Shown here in pieces: positions 5,429-8,857 of a DNA stretch of 8,857 nucleotides. The position numbers and the translations under genes are program-made. The number at the start of each line of letters is the position of its first letter. Position 1 is the first letter of the stretch. This DNA comes from UBA1388 sp964555515 (lineage in GTDB: Bacteria; Patescibacteriota; Microgenomatia; UBA1400; PJMF01), in NCBI GenBank assembly GCA_964555515.1, contig CAZKSJ010000037.1:1-8857 (forward strand). Reading direction: 5' to 3'. The notes beneath the pieces are model-generated. The model saw only the letters and a program-made list of their open reading frames with translations. It did no database searches and was not told the origin of the DNA.

Positions 5429-7771
5429 CTACAAATTGCTCCTACTCTGAATCTCGGCTTCCACAATCGCCCTGTCTTTGCCATACTTCAGCCGAGAAAG
5501 CTCCTTGATCATGTCAGATTGTTTGTCATTCATTCTGGCTTCAACTTCGCTCATGTCTTTTTCAAGTGACATGCTAAACGGAGTAACTGGTTCATTCCTG
5601 ACAATTGTCTTGATGTAAACATTGTATTTCTCAATATTTGTCAAATCATTTTCGCTAAAAATAGGCGCATACTCGTGTTGCAGGAAGTTGGCATCTGGTA
5701 CACCAATCCGGAAAGAGACGATCGTGCCCACGTTGCCAAAAACGGCATTTTTAACATCTTCATCAATTTGACCAATAAACTGGTTGGCCACGATCAAGCT
5801 CAGTCTATATTTACGGGCTTCAGACAAAATAACCGCAAAATCCTCAGTGGCATAGTTTTGAAACTCATCAACATAGAGGAAATAATCATTGCGCTGGCTC
5901 ATCGGCACATCTTGCCTACTCATGGCGGCAGTTAAAACTTTTGGCACCAGAATTAAACCCAAGAACTTGGCATCTTCTTCTCCCAAAATACCTTTTGATA
6001 AATTGCAGAGCACAATTTTCTTTTCATCCATGGCTTTGCGGAAATTAAAAGCACTGACCGGCTGGCCAATGATGTTACGCATAGTTTTGTTGGTCACAAA
6101 CCGACCAAACTTAGACACAATGTAGTCCAACACTTCTGACTTGTGAAAATCACTCGTTTGAGCGATCTGATCGGTCCAATATCGCCTGACCACCGGGTCT
6201 TTAACGTATGGCAGCAACTCATCAACATACTTGGCGTCTGTTAACGCCCGCACTAGCTCAATAAAAGTGCTGCCCTTGCGATACATAATCGTCAACATGG
6301 CATTTCTGATGGCGTGTTCAAACCGAGGGCCGATGATACCCGTCCGATGGGGGTCATACAGCTTGTACATCAAACCAATCACCGAGCTGACTACAAAGTG
6401 CCGCTGCTCTTCTGTATCCGCTTCCATCATATTTAAGCCCATTGGCCTAGTCAGATCAGACGGGTTAAAGTAGATCACGTCTTCAGCCCGCTCCGGTGGC
6501 ATCAACTTCAAGATATCTTCCACAAACTCACCATGAGGATCAATCGCGCACACGCCATGCCCAGCCTCAATATCCTGCAAAATCATTTCTTTCAAAAATT
6601 CTGATTTGCCGGTACCAGTTTTTCCAATAATGTAGGTGTGACGCCTTCTGTCGTCAAGTTCCATGTAGACGTCTCTGCGGTAGCCTCGATAAATAGATGT
6701 ACCCAAGAATAGACCTTTAGTGGGTATGTTTTGGGGAGCGGGAGCGTGCTTGGCATTCAACCACTTGATGTGTGGTGTTTCCACAGTTTTATTAGGCAAA
6801 TGGAAGATCGTCGCCAATTCTTCTGTATTTAAAATACTTGTCCCCCGATTAAAGAGCGGCATGTACCGATAAATAAAATCAATCATAAACAAGTGCTTAA
6901 TCAAAATTTTGGCCGTTGAAAACTTGTTATAAGGAGATGAAAACTGCGCATAAGCTGCCTTGATGTTGCTCAAATGAGACTTGGCAATTTGCTCATTGGG
7001 AGCAGACACTACAATCCTCAGCGAAGTTCTGAAACCGGGCTTTTCAGTTTTGGTGGAAATGCTCTCCATTTCCTTAGGATCGTGAGCATAGGAAGTTTTT
7101 TCAGGGTCTGCTTCTTTTTTCTTCTTATTTGCAACGTAATCCTGACCCTTTTTCCGCCATCTGTCTCCTGTGGGCTGGATTAACAGTTGAATGATCGCCC
7201 CTTCTCCAAAATCCATTTTAGAAAGAGCAGACGTAATTAGCGACAAGCCATCGGTGGGGAGATCCTTGTAAGATTTAATCGGGACATAATCTGATTTTTT
7301 GAGCGCCAGTGAAGTAAACGCAACTTTGCCTTTTTCGCTAAAAATATTAACGTCGTCCTTCTCAACTAATTCCGCGGTAGGATAGGCGCCTTGAATTTGT
7401 TTTTCTACTAAATCTCGTAAATTCCGCGGACAACTCACGTAGAAAGCAATTTCCTCCTTGAGCGCCACAATTTCAAAAGCAAAGTAATCTTCAACCGATA
7501 GGTAGTCCACCAAAAACCCACTTTTTTTGAGCGAATACAGTCCGGCAAACATCTGTTCCGCGGCATCGATCTTGATTTCATTATCGCGCGGCACCCTGAT
7601 CATCATCGTCACAAAATCGAGCGCATATTTTTCACGATTGCGGTGTTTCCACCATTGTATAAATCCATACACAAAAAAACCAATCAGCAACACTACCCCG
7701 ATAAATAGAAAAATCGTCACCATCAGTACCATCATGGTGTCAAGCAGCTGCTGTGGAGCCTCATTGTTCAT
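5429..7771 (-). CDS. Membrane-anchored HerA/VirD4-like type IV secretion ATPase
   Basis: The protein has 780 residues from the ATG at 7771. Residues ~13-41 form an N-terminal membrane helix. A long N-terminal region (~45-345) has no motif I can name. A P-loop domain of the FtsK/HerA/VirD4-TraG class follows: Walker A IIGKTGTGKSEF (~381-392), a conserved AIDPHGEF block (~409-416), Walker B YFLYVDEFQNYAT (~630-642) and a sensor-like stretch LSLIVANQF (~657-665). Such ATPases are hexameric motors that feed DNA or protein into a type IV secretion channel. Longer in-frame starts exist (TTG at 7825, +18 residues), but they overlap the upstream gene; a TATAAT box ends six bases before this ATG. No other conjugation gene is visible. 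In streamlined genomes such proteins often occur without a full machinery, so the role could be DNA uptake, transfer or attachment. Confidence 0.85.
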   Translation of the reverse strand: MNNEAPQQLLDTMMVLMVTIFLFIGVVLLIGFFVYGFIQWWKHRNREKYALDFVTMMIRVPRDNEIKIDAAEQMFAGLYSLKKSGFLVDYLSVEDYFAFEIVALKEEIAFYVSCPRNLRDLVEKQIQGAYPTAELVEKDDVNIFSEKGKVAFTSLALKKSDYVPIKSYKDLPTDGLSLITSALSKMDFGEGAIIQLLIQPTGDRWRKKGQDYVANKKKKEADPEKTSYAHDPKEMESISTKTEKPGFRTSLRIVVSAPNEQIAKSHLSNIKAAYAQFSSPYNKFSTAKILIKHLFMIDFIYRYMPLFNRGTSILNTEELATIFHLPNKTVETPHIKWLNAKHAPAPQNIPTKGLFLGTSIYRGYRRDVYMELDDRRRHTYIIGKTGTGKSEFLKEMILQDIEAGHGVCAIDPHGEFVEDILKLMPPERAEDVIYFNPSDLTRPMGLNMMEADTEEQRHFVVSSVIGLMYKLYDPHRTGIIGPRFEHAIRNAMLTIMYRKGSTFIELVRALTDAKYVDELLPYVKDPVVRRYWTDQIAQTSDFHKSEVLDYIVSKFGRFVTNKTMRNIIGQPVSAFNFRKAMDEKKIVLCNLSKGILGEEDAKFLGLILVPKVLTAAMSRQDVPMSQRNDYFLYVDEFQNYATEDFAVILSEARKYRLSLIVANQFIGQIDEDVKNAVFGNVGTIVSFRIGVPDANFLQHEYAPIFSENDLTNIEKYNVYIKTIVRNEPVTPFSMSLEKDMSEVEARMNDKQSDMIKELSRLKYGKDRAIVEAEIQSRSNL

Positions 7772-7777
7772 AAATAT

Positions 7778-7783
7778 ATTATA
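7778..7783 (-). promoter_or_regulatory. Candidate -10 box giving a leaderless ATPase transcript
   Basis: A perfect TATAAT on the minus strand ends at 7778, placing the transcription start on the A of the ATG at 7771. The region is AT-rich and no good -35 is seen, so chance is possible; the gene may also be read through from the upstream gene 16 bases away. Confidence 0.35.
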
Positions 7784-7787
7784 ACTT

Positions 7788-8489
7788 TTAATTTTTTTCT
7801 TTACGATAAACTGCTCGACCAACAAATATTTTTGAAATTTTTTCGCTAAATTCTACTAGCCAACGAATACTGAATCTGGGAGATTTTTTTTGACCAAGCT
7901 CTGATTGCTCTTTAGTCAGAGGTAATACTTTCATCGCTTGGGGAGAAGCAGCAGTTTCTTGTGCAGTTTGTTCAGCTAACTCTTTCAATTGTTGTTCAAC
8001 TTGTTTTTGGTCTGGTTTTTCGGCTTGCTTTAAAAAGCTTTCCAATTCGGGGGAAATTTCTACACTCGGTTCAGATTCTACCGCTCGCATTTCTCCCATT
8101 AACTCTTGCGTTGCCAATCCGGATCCTTCAAACTGCTCCTTTTGTCTATTTCCTCCTGCCTGTGAAGGTGTAGGGGTTTGATCTGAATTACGATCGGGAG
8201 TCTGATCAAGCGCTGTTTCCATTGCTTCAATTTTTTGTAGATTGGTCAAACCATTGGTTGAACTTAACTGTGAACCAGAGTTGCTCAAATCTGATGTGAG
8301 TTGATCACTTGGTTGCTCACTTGACTGGCTGTCCGAAGGTTGGTTGTTAGGCTGACCATGAGTTTGATCACCCAAATTTTGATCCGCTACTACTTGCCCA
8401 GCAGAGGGTTGGGGCTGCTGCTGACCAAACGCCGTTTGTTGGCGGACACGATCCATAAGTTGCTGATGAGTAAGAGTCTGATCTGACAT
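7788..8489 (-). CDS. Gln/Ser-rich protein encoded with the secretion ATPase, function unknown
   Basis: I do not recognise this 233-residue protein. Gln makes up 15% (35 of 233). Residues ~18-110 are low-complexity and repeat the short word DQT/SDQ (SDQTLT, GDQTHGQ, LDQTPDR, SDQTPTP), so they are probably disordered. Residues ~143-178 are predicted helix with coiled-coil potential (SPELESFLKQAEKPDQKQVE). A more ordered C terminus (~186-231, KVLPLTKEQSE then RFSIRWLVEFSEKISKIF) ends with a basic, amphipathic helix. No signal peptide or membrane span is seen, so it is predicted cytoplasmic or peripheral. It ends 16 bases before the ATPase ATG on the same strand, which suggests a partner or adaptor of that ATPase; this is inference. 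Its start sits just after an extended -10 box. Confidence 0.75.
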   Translation of the reverse strand: MSDQTLTHQQLMDRVRQQTAFGQQQPQPSAGQVVADQNLGDQTHGQPNNQPSDSQSSEQPSDQLTSDLSNSGSQLSSTNGLTNLQKIEAMETALDQTPDRNSDQTPTPSQAGGNRQKEQFEGSGLATQELMGEMRAVESEPSVEISPELESFLKQAEKPDQKQVEQQLKELAEQTAQETAASPQAMKVLPLTKEQSELGQKKSPRFSIRWLVEFSEKISKIFVGRAVYRKEKN

Positions 8490-8498
8490 GGCTCATCC

Positions 8499-8507
8499 AT
8501 CATAACA
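8499..8507 (-). promoter_or_regulatory. Extended -10 promoter for the Gln-rich gene and ATPase
   Basis: The minus strand reads TGTTATGAT, a TGnTATaAT form with five of six core bases. Transcription would begin near 8492, three bases before the ATG at 8489. It lies in the 33-base gap after the DUF192 gene, so it could drive the two downstream genes separately. Confidence 0.45.
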
Positions 8508-8522
8508 TTTTCTGGAGATCAG

Positions 8523-8857
8523 CTAAATGGGCCTGTCAATTTTTACCAGATCACCTACTGTAATACCAAGCTCTTCAACTCTGCCCGCATTAATCTCCAA
8601 AACTTGATTCACAGCCGCGGGTGAAGGATAAGAGGGCAATTCTTCCACTGGTTGTGATGGCTCTGGGGGAGGAAGATTGGTGGTCAACCCTATTACGCGA
8701 TCGCCATCTATCCACACAATATCAAGCGGAAACCGCATCTGATGCATCCAAAATGATATTAGGCGCCTTTCTGGAAAAACAAACAACATGCCATCACTGC
8801 CAATTTCATTTCTATTACCTAAGCCCAATGTAATGTCTTCAGGAAGGGAGACAACCT
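8523..8857 (-). CDS. DUF192 (UPF0127) family protein, 5' end cut by the window edge
   Basis: The reading frame stays open to the right edge, so the true start is outside; the first in-frame start-like codon inside (TTG at 8828) is probably internal, because the residues before it (SLPEDITLGLGNRNEIG) continue the family's usual opening. Recognisable DUF192 blocks are GSDGMLFVFPE, the core FWMHQMRFPLDIVWIDGD, a Pro-rich loop (NLPPPEPSQPVEELPSYPSP) and VLEINAGRVEELGITVGD near the C terminus. The family is small, often exported or lipid-anchored, and its biochemical role is not established. About 110 residues are visible, most of the domain. It is followed after 33 bases by the Gln-rich gene on the same strand. 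Confidence 0.88.
   Translation of the reverse strand, partial: VVSLPEDITLGLGNRNEIGSDGMLFVFPERRLISFWMHQMRFPLDIVWIDGDRVIGLTTNLPPPEPSQPVEELPSYPSPAAVNQVLEINAGRVEELGITVGDLVKIDRPI

Noticed and set aside
7772..7825. TTG at 7825 as the start of the ATPase (+18 residues)
   Set aside because: It overlaps the upstream gene by 38 bases and precedes a poor N terminus; the ATG at 7771 follows the upstream stop by 16 bases.

Overview
The window looks like a fragment of a Candidate Phyla Radiation (Patescibacteria) genome or a close relative. This is an inference from gene content: a FISUMP/C-type-lectin-like target plus an Avd protein from a diversity-generating retroelement (DGR), a monoderm-style MacA/YknX-type exporter, a membrane-anchored HerA/VirD4-like ATPase beside a Gln-rich orphan, and starts with no Shine-Dalgarno sequence. 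No marker gene fixes the lineage.

Layout. Positions 1-1232, minus strand: the upstream (5') half of a DGR. A secreted or membrane-anchored FISUMP target gene (414-1232) ends in a GC-rich, adenine-poor variable region, and it is followed by avd (48-374). The reverse transcriptase and template repeat are not in the window; by the usual gene order they should lie just beyond position 1. Positions 1233-1505 hold no gene, but they contain a candidate promoter, a four-tract G-quadruplex motif in the target gene's leader, a pair of 19-bp direct repeats and a perfect 8-bp hairpin. Positions 1506-1579, minus strand: a tRNA whose anticodon reads UAU (Ile, codon AUA), which is uncommon in bacteria.

Positions 1679-4715, plus strand: a tight three-gene exporter operon made of a membrane-fusion protein, an ABC ATPase and a MacB/FtsX-type permease. 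It is followed by a membrane-anchored, Ser/Glu-rich protein (4763-5401) of unknown role. Positions 5429-8857, minus strand, convergent with the exporter: a 780-residue membrane-anchored FtsK/HerA/VirD4-family ATPase, a Gln/Ser-rich cytoplasmic protein just upstream of it, and a DUF192 gene cut by the right edge.

Working together: the DGR would use Avd and the missing reverse transcriptase to rewrite the last ~60 codons of the FISUMP protein, diversifying a surface-exposed binding site. The exporter would move a peptide or lipid-like substrate out of the cell. The ATPase may move DNA or protein across the membrane. Several genes (avd, macA-like, ATPase, Gln-rich) have a -10-like box that places transcription start within 0-3 nt of the start codon and have no Shine-Dalgarno sequence, so leaderless translation may be common here.
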